Part shown: in pieces, positions 1 to 7,060 of the stretch
How positions within the stretch are numbered: the stretch's first letter is position 1
Layout: every line of letters begins with the position of its first letter
NCBI GenBank assembly: GCA_014728425.1
Contig: WJLO01000084.1
Span: forward strand, 1-11,955
DNA: 11,955 nt
Direction of reading: 5' to 3'
From: Minisyncoccota bacterium
GTDB lineage: Bacteria > Patescibacteriota > Microgenomatia > UBA1400 > PJMF01
Made by a program: the position numbers and the translations under genes
Notes under the pieces: model-generated
Seen by the model: the letters and a program-made list of their open reading frames with translations, nothing else
Database searches by the model: none
What the model was told of the DNA's origin: nothing

Positions 1-536
1 GAATAACTGCTACCTGAAGGCTGATTTTTAGAAACTGACCCCTGTGCCTTAGGAGCTTCTGAAGGCTGAGCAGGTTCTGAAACCAAAGGCTGTGTTGCTG
101 GAAACTGGCCCTTAGTAGATAATTTATTACTTTGAGAAACTTGAGGTGATTGAGCAGATTGATTAATCTTCAACTGAGTATTGTTAATTGAGGGATTGAT
201 TTGGTTGGTTTGAGCATGAGTAGCGGCATCAACTGGAGTTGGTTTTGCAGTCCGACCTGGTTGACTAGTTGAGCTAGTTTTGTCAGCCTGATTAACTGGC
301 CTGCTGGTTTGGTTTTGGCTGGGCTGATTGGTTGAAGAAGTTTGGCCACTAGTGTTATCCTTAGCGTTATTCTGATTAGCGTTAGTTGGCAAAGTAGGTT
401 TTTTTAAATCCTGAGGAGATCTAGTAGTATTGTTATTTGCCGCAGATAAAACTTGACTTGACTGACCAGGTGCAAAGGAACTTCTAATCCGACCCATTAA
501 CTTGGCTTTGGCAGGTTTTGACTGAGCATCTATCAC
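1..536 (-). CDS. Partial N-terminus of a low-complexity Q/N/S/T/P-rich protein (runs off left edge)
   Basis: This is an open minus-strand frame of about 178 codons with no stop before the window edge, so only the N-terminal part is visible. An in-frame TAG lies just upstream of the GTG at 534-536, so the start is either that GTG or the ATG at 495-497. The GTG is preceded immediately by AAAAAG, which is too close for a good ribosome site, so the start is uncertain. After a short basic stretch (KPAKAKLMGRIRSS) the residues are almost only Q, N, S, T, P, A and K, with no hydrophobic segment. It reads as a long disordered linker rather than a folded domain. The function lies in the missing C-terminal part and I do not recognise it. 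Regular codon use without stops over 530 bases argues that it is really translated. Confidence 0.6.
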   Translation of the reverse strand, partial: MIDAQSKPAKAKLMGRIRSSFAPGQSSQVLSAANNNTTRSPQDLKKPTLPTNANQNNAKDNTSGQTSSTNQPSQNQTSRPVNQADKTSSTSQPGRTAKPTPVDAATHAQTNQINPSINNTQLKINQSAQSPQVSQSNKLSTKGQFPATQPLVSEPAQPSEAPKAQGSVSKNQPSGSSY

Positions 537-584
537 CTTTTTATCATACTAGAGATGAAAGAGAGAATCTAGCAGAGAGTCTCG

Positions 585-590
585 ATTATA
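585..590 (-). promoter_or_regulatory. Candidate -10 box (TATAAT) for the left-edge gene
   Basis: On the minus strand a perfect TATAAT lies about 50 nt upstream of the GTG at 536 and just after the EamA stop codon. The best -35-like hexamer is TTGTCT with a 15-bp spacer inside the end of the EamA gene, which is short. It would give a leader of roughly 40 nt. The call rests on the -10 box and its position. Confidence 0.35.
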
Positions 591-599
591 TTGTTCTTT

Positions 600-1448
600 T
601 TATCCAGACAACAGAATAATACCACCTAAACAAAGTAAAATTCCTGTCATTTTTTGCCACAGCCGACCAGTCTCCTTTAACCAGATAATTCCCAACCCTA
701 CTCCAGTTAATAAAATCATCACATCATAAATAATAAAAGTTCGTGAAACCTCAGTCTGTTGTAGAACCACTGCTAAACCAGCCCAGGCAATAGAGAAACT
801 TAACATAGCAAAAAAAGCTTGTTTAGCAAAACGGCGCATAATTTGTATCGCATCAGGAATTGCCTGCTTCATCCCCATAGCCAATAGCATCTGAATCGCC
901 TGACTAAAAAAGCCAAAAGCAAAAGGAGTGGTAAAGTTTAATACTTTTTTACCAGCTAACTCTGCAATTGCTACAAAAAAAACACTTAGCAAACTAAAAA
1001 TTATCCCCTGAGAGAAATTAAATTTCTTGCCTTCCCAAATAACCACTAAACTACCAACCATTGTCAAGATCAAACCCCAAACTTTGTCAGATGTATAAGC
1101 TTCGTCAAACCAAAACAGGCCACCAAAAAAAGTTAAAAGTAAACTCAACCTAGCAACCAACATCACTACCGATGCATCCGTGGTTTTAAAAGCTTGAGTA
1201 GTACAATAATTCGCCAGCATCCACCCACCACCCACTACTAATAAATACAACCGGTTAATGCCTAACGCAGGCACATCCCACTGCCGAATAAATAGGGGCA
1301 GAAAAAACAAAGTCGATAAACTTGCCCAGATTAAAGTATAAGCCCAAGCAGTATATTTCTTTCTCACAATACTCTTGAAGACTACTGGAGCTAAACCATG
1401 CAATATTCCAAATACAACCGCTAATAAAGGCATAGAAATACCAAACAT
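600..1448 (-). CDS. EamA/DMT-superfamily permease
   Basis: This 282-residue integral membrane protein of the drug/metabolite transporter superfamily has about ten hydrophobic segments, the usual size and topology for the family. The two-repeat structure is visible: each half ends with an acidic residue followed by a glycine-rich helix (DEAYTSDKVWGLILTMVGS at about 115-133 and KETGRLWQKMTGILLCLGG at about 258-276). These proteins sit in the cytoplasmic membrane and export or exchange small metabolites; the substrate cannot be read from sequence. The ATG at 1448 has no clear Shine-Dalgarno sequence, and no good promoter was found. A gap of about 165 bp with inverted repeats separates it from the gene upstream, so it may be its own unit. 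The family call is firm, the specific function unknown. Confidence 0.85.
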   Translation of the reverse strand: MFGISMPLLAVVFGILHGLAPVVFKSIVRKKYTAWAYTLIWASLSTLFFLPLFIRQWDVPALGINRLYLLVVGGGWMLANYCTTQAFKTTDASVVMLVARLSLLLTFFGGLFWFDEAYTSDKVWGLILTMVGSLVVIWEGKKFNFSQGIIFSLLSVFFVAIAELAGKKVLNFTTPFAFGFFSQAIQMLLAMGMKQAIPDAIQIMRRFAKQAFFAMLSFSIAWAGLAVVLQQTEVSRTFIIYDVMILLTGVGLGIIWLKETGRLWQKMTGILLCLGGIILLSG

Positions 1449-1495
1449 TGCTACAATTCTAACACGATACCTGCAATGAGGTTTAACTACAACAG

Positions 1496-1547
1496 CCCTC
1501 CCCGGTGCAAGACCGGGACGTGGTCCTGGTGCAAGACCGAGAGAGGG
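1496..1547. repeat. Nested palindromic repeat: CCCGGT-GCAAG-ACCGGG hairpin with a degenerate second copy
   Basis: CCCGGT (1501-1506) and ACCGGG (1512-1517) form a 6-bp stem around a 5-nt loop. The 12-mer GGTGCAAGACCG occurs twice (1504-1515 and 1528-1539, period 24), so the second unit is a decayed copy. CCCTC (1496-1500) and GAGGG (1543-1547) enclose both. There is no following T-run on either strand, so a simple rho-independent terminator is unlikely. ACCGGGACG (1512-1520) recurs at 8716-8724 and 8766-8774 beside the tRNA, so this appears to be a dispersed repeat family. Confidence 0.6.
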
Positions 1548-1555
1548 ACTGATTA

Positions 1556-1612
1556 TGGTTTACTGTTTTTGGGTCAAAAATTAGCGTCAAGAGGAAAAAT
1601 TTAGGTAAACCA
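1556..1612. repeat. Long-span inverted repeat (TGGTTTAC / GTAAACCA)
   Basis: Perfect 8-nt inverted arms at 1556-1563 and 1605-1612 enclose 41 nt. It lies directly behind the stop codon of the small exported protein gene at 1614. It could be a 3'-end processing or termination structure for the leftward operon, or a pair of binding sites. No U-tract follows, so the role is open. Confidence 0.3.
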
Positions 1613-1613
1613 A

Positions 1614-2037
1614 TTACTCCTGCCTTTCTTGTTGCCGCAATCGTCTGGGACCAGGGCCTTTGCCCCATCCTAACTCTTCACGCAACTGTCGTGCTTCTTC
1701 ATGATTTCCCTGATCATGCAGCTCATGAATCTCGACCAATTTATTAAAGGTTTTTTTCATTAGCCTGAGCCCTGATCCTCTCAGGAGCGTCTTGCATCAA
1801 CTCTAACCAAGCTTGATAGTCGTGATTTTTAATTGCTTCTCTGACTGCTTGACGATGTTCATCATTTGGTCCCTGGCGCTGCCAACCTTCGCCATCGCCT
1901 GGTCCGGGACATTGGCAAGCTGGTTGCTCCTGGCCCTGAGCCAAAATAGGTTGAACAAGGTGTTGACTGGCAACAGTGCTAATCACTCCTCCAGCGACAA
2001 TTGCTGCTGCAGTAGTTAAAACTAGTTTATTATTCAT
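1614..2037 (-). CDS. Small exported protein with acidic DYQAW/EEARQLREELG domain; frame shifts at an A7 run
   Basis: The zero frame encodes 97 residues (2037-1744): an N-terminal signal or anchor helix (about 4-28), a Cys/Pro/Gly linker (QPACQCPGPGDGEG), then a helical domain starting HRQAVREAIKNHDYQAWLEL. It stops abruptly after NEKNL. The other frame continues the same domain (TFNKLVEIHEL, then EEARQLREELGW) and ends at TAA 1614-1616. Reading six A instead of seven at 1751-1757 joins them into about 140 residues. From memory, related small proteins in CPR genomes have both halves joined, so the break is likely an indel or slippage. The second frame also has its own ATG at 1758-1760, overlapping the first ORF. 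AAAGG lies 6 nt before the ATG at 2037. It follows the sigma/candidate anti-sigma pair and may be a target of that sigma factor. Biochemical function unknown. Confidence 0.6.
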
Positions 2038-2107
2038 AGCTACCTTTCTGACTAACTACTTAATTGTTAATAATTTGGGCCCGAATGTAGTTAGTTGTTT
2101 GGTACTG

Positions 2108-2683
2108 TTAATACAAAATCCGGAAAGGCTTTATTTCATTTAATTGACGACGTGCGTCTAACCAACGTTTGAGGTTTTTCCGCTCCTGAGGGGGTTGAGT
2201 ATAAAATGGTCTAAGATGGCGTGGCCCAACTCGCTCATTAAAGCCACTTAAATCTATTAAGACTCCACTGACCAATATTAAGGCCACCAAACCCAATAAC
2301 CAACCAATTAAACTATAACGATAGGAAAACTCACAACGTTTAACAATCCAAATTCCTAAGCCAAAACCAGCAATGGCTACCAGTAAGGCTTCCCAAGGAA
2401 AAACCTCAATCCAAAGTTTTAAAGGCACTCGCCCTAGCCAGGAAAAGCCAAACAAAGCACGAGTACGCATTTTAAAAACAACCAAGTTGAAAAAGAAGCT
2501 GGTTACTACAATTACTGCGCCAGCTCCCACGCCTAGAGAAATCGAGCCAATAATAAAATACCACCGAGGTCGCATCTTAACCTTACCCGTGCAGATTTGC
2601 TGCATCACCTGTTGTTCTAAATCCTTTTTAGCCTTTACGTCAATCGCTGGTGCTACTGGTGATTTTTTAGTTGATTTAGTCAT
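2108..2683 (-). CDS. Three-helix membrane protein coupled to the ECF sigma factor (candidate anti-sigma factor)
   Basis: The 191-residue protein has a charged N-terminal tail of about 40 residues, membrane helices at about 42-68, 97-115 and 123-145, and a basic C-terminal tail (ERKNLKRWLDARRQ). The segment GKVKMRPRWYF just before the first helix is one I associate with membrane proteins next to sigma factors in CPR genomes. Its ATG overlaps the sigma factor stop by 8 nt (ATGACTAA) and lacks its own Shine-Dalgarno sequence, so translation is probably coupled. That fixes the two products near a constant ratio, as is common for sigma/anti-sigma pairs. No zinc-binding HxxxCxxC motif is seen, so it is not a classical ZAS-type anti-sigma. 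The membrane topology is clear; the regulatory role is inferred from arrangement. Confidence 0.7.
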   Translation of the reverse strand: MTKSTKKSPVAPAIDVKAKKDLEQQVMQQICTGKVKMRPRWYFIIGSISLGVGAGAVIVVTSFFFNLVVFKMRTRALFGFSWLGRVPLKLWIEVFPWEALLVAIAGFGLGIWIVKRCEFSYRYSLIGWLLGLVALILVSGVLIDLSGFNERVGPRHLRPFYTQPPQERKNLKRWLDARRQLNEIKPFRILY

Positions 2684-3257
2684 TTTTACTGATTGTGTTC
2701 GGTATTTTGCTTTGCCAAAGTTTTTTTAATTGTTTTTTCCCGCGCAAAAGCCTTACTCCCACAGTACTAACTGGAATCTTTAAGACCTCGCTGATTTCCT
2801 GATATGATTTTTCCTCCAAATAAAATAATACTAAGACCGAGCGGTACTTTAAAGGCAACTGGGCTAAGCATTTTTTTAACTGTTGAGCAGTTTCTTTTTT
2901 TGCCAAATCTGCTGCCAAATCTGTTTTGGCTGGTAAAAGCTCTTCCAACCATTCACCTAAATTAAAACTCAAGAACCTCTGCTCAGCTTTTAATTGATTA
3001 ACTGCTTCATTATGAACAATTCGGTAGACCCAACTCGAAAACTTTTTTTTAAGATTAAAGCTCTGCAAATTCACATAAGCTTTAATAAGTGATTGTTGCA
3101 CCACATCAGCTGCTAAAGCTGAGTCTCCGGTTAATCGTTCGGCATAGCGTAACAGTTTGCTCTCATAGCGCCGGACTAAGTGCCGATATAATTCTTGATC
3201 TTGAGTTCTCACTAACTCAACCAAGGCTTCATCAGTTAGTTGGCTAGGTCGGGTCAT
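2676..3257 (-). CDS. ECF-type RNA polymerase sigma factor (sigma-70 family, regions 2 and 4)
   Basis: The protein of 193 residues, a typical ECF length, directs RNA polymerase to a specific set of promoters. Region 2 spans about 20-92: a LYRHLVRRYESKLLRYAERL helix, then the acidic-aromatic part DVVQQSLIKAYVNL and FSSWVYRIVHNEAVNQLK, which contact core enzyme and the -10 element. A poorly conserved linker follows. Region 4 at about 128-182 is a helix-turn-helix (LPLKYRSVLVLFYLEEKSY, then EISEVLKIPVSTVGVRLLRG) that would read the -35 element. Region 3 is absent, as in ECF sigmas. The ATG at 3257 is 14 bp behind the DUF192 stop and has no strong ribosome site, so it probably belongs to the upstream operon. 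The overlapping downstream membrane gene suggests control by sequestration at the membrane. Confidence 0.93.
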   Translation of the reverse strand: MTRPSQLTDEALVELVRTQDQELYRHLVRRYESKLLRYAERLTGDSALAADVVQQSLIKAYVNLQSFNLKKKFSSWVYRIVHNEAVNQLKAEQRFLSFNLGEWLEELLPAKTDLAADLAKKETAQQLKKCLAQLPLKYRSVLVLFYLEEKSYQEISEVLKIPVSTVGVRLLRGKKQLKKLWQSKIPNTISKND

Positions 3258-3271
3258 AATATTAATACAAG

Positions 3272-3799
3272 CTAAACAGAGGATTTCTTACAACTAATTT
3301 TTTTCCCTGGTTCAATTCCCCAAGCTTCTGCCTGGCCAGCTACTACCTCTAAAACAAAATCTACTGCCACAGCTGGTCGGTAAACTGGCAATTCATTTAA
3401 GCGTTGGCTTGGGTCAGGAGCAGCCACTCCACGATCAACCTGCACCACTTGTCCCTGACTAATCCAGATTAAATCTAAATTAAACTGCATTTCCTTCATC
3501 CAAAAACCAGGCGTGCGAGGTGGAACCAACACAAACAACAAGCCATCACTGCCAATTTTGGAACGACCACTTAAACCTTGAGTAATGCTTGCGGAAGTAT
3601 TAACTACCTCAACTTGCAAAACTTGCTCACCCACCCTGATCTCAGTTTGACTGTGATCAGCTACTGATTGCAAGCTAGCACAGTTTTGCTCATCAACTTC
3701 ACCAGACTGAGCAGAACGCCATTTTTGCCAACTAAACCAACTGCTTCCCAGCAAAATCAATAAACTAAAAATTACCAACAACCACCTAATATTGTTCAC
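3272..3799 (-). CDS. DUF192 family exported protein
   Basis: The 175-residue protein has one N-terminal hydrophobic segment (about 6-22), either a signal peptide or anchor, followed by a DUF192 domain from about 53 to 168. The family's marks are present in order: QGLSGRS (74-80), GLLFV (86-90), FWMKEM (99-104), LDLIWI (108-113) and a late VDFVLEV strand. DUF192 proteins are small beta-rich extracytoplasmic proteins of unknown biochemical role. The start is GTG at 3797-3799, chosen because AAAGGAG lies 6 nt upstream; that site is embedded in the last codons of the ZIP gene. This arrangement and the 3-bp gap point to translational coupling. No catalytic residues can be assigned. Confidence 0.88.
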   Translation of the reverse strand: MNNIRWLLVIFSLLILLGSSWFSWQKWRSAQSGEVDEQNCASLQSVADHSQTEIRVGEQVLQVEVVNTSASITQGLSGRSKIGSDGLLFVLVPPRTPGFWMKEMQFNLDLIWISQGQVVQVDRGVAAPDPSQRLNELPVYRPAVAVDFVLEVVAGQAEAWGIEPGKKISCKKSSV

Positions 3800-3802
3800 T
3801 AA

Positions 3803-4531
3803 TTACTCCTTTAGCAAATACATAAAAGCTAAACCAAGCATAAAGGTTAACAAGGAAGCCACAACCTTTTTTACCTGAAGCTCCTTGCGTAACTCTGGCA
3901 ACAGATCTACAGTGGCAATATATAAAAAGCCACCAGCAGCAAAAGGCAGTAAGTAAATGATCAAATCTTCAGCCAAAGTAAACAAAAAATAGCCACTAAT
4001 TGCTCCCAGCAAAGCAGTTAAAGCTGTTAAAAAATTAAAGCCCAAGGCTTGGCGACGACTAAAACCAGCATGCAAAAGCACACCAAAATCACCAATCTCT
4101 TGAGGCAACTCGTGAGCTGCAATAGCAAAACTCGTCACAATGCCTAAATTAGAACTATTCATAAATGCAGCAGCAATCACTAAACCATCAATAAAATTAT
4201 GCACTGCATCACCCAACAAATTCATATAACCAAAAGTGTGCACTTCACAATGACTATGGTGGCAGTGACGCCAATGTAAAATCTTCTCAACCAAAAAAAA
4301 CAAGATAAAAGAACCCAGCAAGGCAAGAAATACCTGCTCCTGAGGTAATTCAGCCAAGGCTTCTGGCAATAAATGGAAAAAAACCCCGCCCATTAATGAT
4401 CCTGCTGACAAAGCTACCATTAACATTAAAGATTTTTTTAACACTGCTTGCTTAAGAGAAAGAGTGAACAGCCCCACCAAAGACAAAAAGCTGATTAACA
4501 AAGAAGTAATGATAATATAAATTAGGGTCAT
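3803..4531 (-). CDS. ZIP family divalent metal transporter
   Basis: The 242-residue membrane protein has about eight hydrophobic segments. The ZIP metal-site motifs are intact: HNFIDG (111-116) and HELPQE (140-145), which lie in transmembrane helices 4 and 5 of the family and carry the His/Asp/Glu ligands. A histidine/cysteine-rich cytoplasmic loop (HWRHCHHSHCEVH, about 86-98) fits metal sensing or buffering. ZIP proteins move Zn(II), Fe(II) or related ions into the cytoplasm; the ion is not decidable here. Only 22 bp separate it from the ABC exporter upstream and 3 bp from DUF192 downstream. A TATAAT at 4538-4543 sits 6 nt before the ATG and could be an internal promoter for a nearly leaderless transcript, but no -35 box is seen. 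Confidence 0.92.
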   Translation of the reverse strand: MTLIYIIITSLLISFLSLVGLFTLSLKQAVLKKSLMLMVALSAGSLMGGVFFHLLPEALAELPQEQVFLALLGSFILFFLVEKILHWRHCHHSHCEVHTFGYMNLLGDAVHNFIDGLVIAAAFMNSSNLGIVTSFAIAAHELPQEIGDFGVLLHAGFSRRQALGFNFLTALTALLGAISGYFLFTLAEDLIIYLLPFAAGGFLYIATVDLLPELRKELQVKKVVASLLTFMLGLAFMYLLKE

Positions 4532-4553
4532 TAGTTTATTATAACTGCTTAAA

Positions 4554-6302
4554 CTAAAGCTTGAGAATGTTATCTTTATTTTGACTTTGCAACTGCCAAA
4601 ACCGTTGATATAAGCTGTCTTTTTTATTTATCAACTCACGATGCGAGCCAACTTCATGGATATAGCCAGCTTTCATTACTACGATTTTATCAGCTCGAAC
4701 AATTGAGGATAATCGGTGAGCAATGATCAAAGTGGTCTTGTTTGCTCTGGCCTGCCAAAAAGCTTGTTGGATTTTTTGCTCTGATTCACTGTCTAACTGT
4801 GAGGTGGCCTCATCAAAAATAATAACGTCTGGATTGGCTAAAATCATCCTGGCAATAGCCAAACGCTGCTTTTGTCCTCCAGAAAGCTTAACCCCTCGCT
4901 CACCTACTGAAGTTTGATAACCTTGGGGCAAAGTTTTGATGAAATCATGCAGTTGTGCCATTTTAGTAGCAGCAATAATCTCTTTTTTAGCAGCTTGATC
5001 ATTACCATAACCAATATTAAAACTCACTGTATTATTAAACATAATGGGATCTTGAGGCACCACTCCCATAAACGAACGTAGTTGGTCTTTGCTAAAACGC
5101 TTAATGTTAATTCCGTCCAACAAAATCTCGCCTTGATCAGGATCATAAAAACGCATCAACAACTTAACCATAGTAGTTTTGCCCACGCCAGAATGACCCA
5201 CAAAGGCAACAGCCTGACCTGGCTTAATCTTTAAATTGATTCTATTTACTGCGTCTTGCTTACCCTCTGGATAAGAAAAGGAAACTTGCTTAAACTCAAT
5301 CTCTCCTCGAACAGTGGTTTTTTTAACTGGCTTAATAGGATCCTTAACCTGAATCTCCTGATTTAAAACACTAAAATAGCGCTCGATATCGGCATGGTGC
5401 TTGGCTAAATTGCGCAGTTCATAAATTAACTCAAAAAAACTTTGATAAAAACTGGTCACAAAGCCCAAAACCATTACATACTCTGCAATCGAGAGCTCGG
5501 TTTGCTGAACTTGATATATACCTAATAATAAAATGGCAAACAAGCCTAAGTTGGTTAGTGTGCCTACGCTCAAATCAATAGCATAAAAAGAATAAGCATA
5601 GGCCCAAATTTTCTTGGTCCAAGTAACAAACTTTTGCCGCAAGCGTTGCAATTCTTGAGTTTCTTTTGCAAAAAGTTTAACGGTTTCATAATTAATTAAA
5701 TTATCAGTAATAACTCCAGAGAGCTTGTCCTCATAGCGATTAAACTCTGTTCGAGCTTTAATATTTCGCTTAATCAACCAAGCAGCCAAAAGCAAATTAA
5801 CTGAGATTGAGATTATCATTAGGCCCACAATTGCCCAATTAAGCTGACCAAAAAGGATCAGCATCACTAAAAACCCCACCACCACCTGGCTACTGCGAGT
5901 ATTCAACACATGATGGAGGTTAAAAAACGCCAAATCACCTCGCTTAAAAGCACTAATCAAGGAACCAGTACTCTTGTTCAAATGAAAAGCAAAGTCTAAA
6001 TCCTGAACTTTTTTAAAGATTGTTAACCGAGCATCTCGAGCAGCAGGAATTACTACCTTATCACCCCACCACATTGCAACAGCACGAAAAACCAAAGCGA
6101 TAAAACGAACTAAGAAATAGGCAATTAAGATTCCAATTAATTGCTTAAAGTTGGATCCTGGAATCGCTTCCAAAAACACTTTATAAAAATAAGGCAAGAT
6201 ATTGTGAGCAATGCTAAAAATTAGCTGACAAATCACAAAAACAACAAATTCTTTTTTGTAGCGCAGTAAAAATCGATAGAAAGTTTGATAAATCTTTGAC
6301 AT
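4554..6302 (-). CDS. ABC exporter, fused permease and ATP-binding protein (half-transporter)
   Basis: The 582 residues are the usual length for a type IV (MsbA/Atm1-like) half-transporter that works as a dimer in the cytoplasmic membrane. About six membrane helices fill residues 15-300. The nucleotide-binding domain has Walker A GHSGVGKTT (369-377), Q-loop Gln at about 417, signature LSGGQKQR (473-480), Walker B VIIFDE with catalytic Glu at about 498, D-loop SQLD and switch His at about 529, so it should be ATPase-competent. ATP hydrolysis would drive export of an unknown substrate (lipid, peptide, drug or metal conjugate). The ATG at 6302 is preceded by GAGG at about 10 nt. It is the first gene of the leftward ABC-ZIP-DUF192-sigma cluster. 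The metal-transporter neighbour hints at metal handling but does not prove it. Confidence 0.93.
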   Translation of the reverse strand: MSKIYQTFYRFLLRYKKEFVVFVICQLIFSIAHNILPYFYKVFLEAIPGSNFKQLIGILIAYFLVRFIALVFRAVAMWWGDKVVIPAARDARLTIFKKVQDLDFAFHLNKSTGSLISAFKRGDLAFFNLHHVLNTRSSQVVVGFLVMLILFGQLNWAIVGLMIISISVNLLLAAWLIKRNIKARTEFNRYEDKLSGVITDNLINYETVKLFAKETQELQRLRQKFVTWTKKIWAYAYSFYAIDLSVGTLTNLGLFAILLLGIYQVQQTELSIAEYVMVLGFVTSFYQSFFELIYELRNLAKHHADIERYFSVLNQEIQVKDPIKPVKKTTVRGEIEFKQVSFSYPEGKQDAVNRINLKIKPGQAVAFVGHSGVGKTTMVKLLMRFYDPDQGEILLDGINIKRFSKDQLRSFMGVVPQDPIMFNNTVSFNIGYGNDQAAKKEIIAATKMAQLHDFIKTLPQGYQTSVGERGVKLSGGQKQRLAIARMILANPDVIIFDEATSQLDSESEQKIQQAFWQARANKTTLIIAHRLSSIVRADKIVVMKAGYIHEVGSHRELINKKDSLYQRFWQLQSQNKDNILKL

Positions 6303-6399
6303 TTAAATTTAACCTCAAGGATAGTAGTGGTGATTCCTTTATTGTAGGTGGTGAGCCTAGGAAAGAAAATCCAAAAAAACCCTTTATAATAACCACCAA

Positions 6400-6441
6400 A
6401 ACAAGAGCCAGAAAATTCCTGGCAATATTCTTGCTCTTGTT
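6400..6441 (-). terminator. Inverted repeat behind the RRM gene, weak terminator candidate
   Basis: AACAAGAGC (6400-6408) and GCTCTTGTT (6433-6441) are perfect 9-nt arms, and a smaller CCAG/CTGG pair nests inside. Read leftward, the right arm runs into TTTT, so it could stop transcripts from the RRM gene before the ABC gene. The loop is long (24 nt) and the T-tract short, so the call is tentative. Confidence 0.4.
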
Positions 6442-6495
6442 GGAAATACTAACTAGTTATGATTAGATAACAGTCGTGGCTAAACAAGCAAAGTA

Positions 6496-6828
6496 TTAAA
6501 AGCTTTGACTGTTGTTTGAGTTTTGATAGTTGTTGCGACCGCCACGATTAAATCTTCTGCGTGGTTTTCTTGGTCTAGCAACACTAACACTCAAAGCCCG
6601 ACCATCAACCTCTTGTTCATTAAGCTCTAAAGCTTTTTGAGCTGCTTCTTCTGTAGCAAACTCAACAAAAGCAAAGCCTCGAGAACGTCCGTTTTCGTCA
6701 GTGATCAGCTTTAAATAAGTGACCTCGCCAAAAGGCTCGCAAAGTTCGCGCACTTCGTTTTCGGTCAGTGCCCACGACAAATTGCCGACATACAACTTTT
6801 TAGGATTTTTTTGAGGGTTTTGATTCAT
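6496..6828 (-). CDS. RRM-domain RNA-binding protein
   Basis: The 110-residue protein has one RNA recognition motif (about 11-86) and a short basic, Asn/Gly-rich tail (RPRKPRRRFNRGGRNNYQNSNNSQSF is the region 86-110, shown here only by its character). Confidence 0.9.
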   Translation of the reverse strand: MNQNPQKNPKKLYVGNLSWALTENEVRELCEPFGEVTYLKLITDENGRSRGFAFVEFATEEAAQKALELNEQEVDGRALSVSVARPRKPRRRFNRGGRNNYQNSNNSQSF

Positions 6829-6831
6829 ATG

Positions 6832-6866
6832 TTCCTCATCTTGTTGTTTGCAGACCAACAAACAAC
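6832..6866 (-). promoter_or_regulatory. RBS (GAGGAA) with an adjacent 8-bp leader hairpin upstream of the RRM gene
   Basis: On the minus strand GTTGTTTG and CAAACAAC (6859-6866 and 6843-6850) form a perfect 8-bp stem with an 8-nt loop. Its base lies 6 nt before the GAGGAA ribosome site (6832-6837), which fixes the RRM start at 6828. A stem this close to the ribosome site may influence translation or mRNA stability, as in cold-shock or autoregulated RNA-binding protein leaders. That role is inferred. Confidence 0.5.
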
Positions 6867-6938
6867 CTATTGATAATAAACTTTGACTGACTTAGATGAG
6901 CAACTAACTAAGATCGCCGTTCTTGGTCTGAGGTTACT

Positions 6939-6947
6939 ATTATAACA
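6939..6947 (-). promoter_or_regulatory. Extended -10 promoter (TGTTATAAT) for the RRM gene
   Basis: On the minus strand the sequence is TGTTATAAT, a perfect extended -10 element. No -35 box lies at the usual distance (TTGACT is present but 24 bp away), which is typical of extended -10 promoters. Transcription from here gives a leader of about 100 nt containing the hairpin at 6843-6866. Confidence 0.55.
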
Positions 6948-7060
6948 GATGAACAAAATAACAGGCGTAGTCAATGATTTCTGTATTGTAGAAAGCAGGC
7001 TTAAGAAAGAAAAGCCAAAGAGGAAAGTAACAAACACTATTTACAACCTCATTACTTAAA

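Noticed and set aside
1483..1668. 61-codon minus-strand ORF
   Set aside because: It runs out of frame over the end of the small exported protein gene and through the palindromic repeat; composition is not protein-like.
1901..1912. GGTCCGGGACAT as another copy of the palindrome family
   Set aside because: It lacks the CCCGGT partner arm and lies inside the small protein's coding sequence.
1813..2729. Plus-strand ORFs of 68 and 118 codons
   Set aside because: They are antisense shadows of the small exported protein and the candidate anti-sigma gene, which have clear signal or membrane features.
6829..6861. Upstream ATG at 6861 as the RRM start
   Set aside because: The ATG at 6828 has GAGGAA at good distance and starts just before the RRM; the longer version would run through the leader hairpin.
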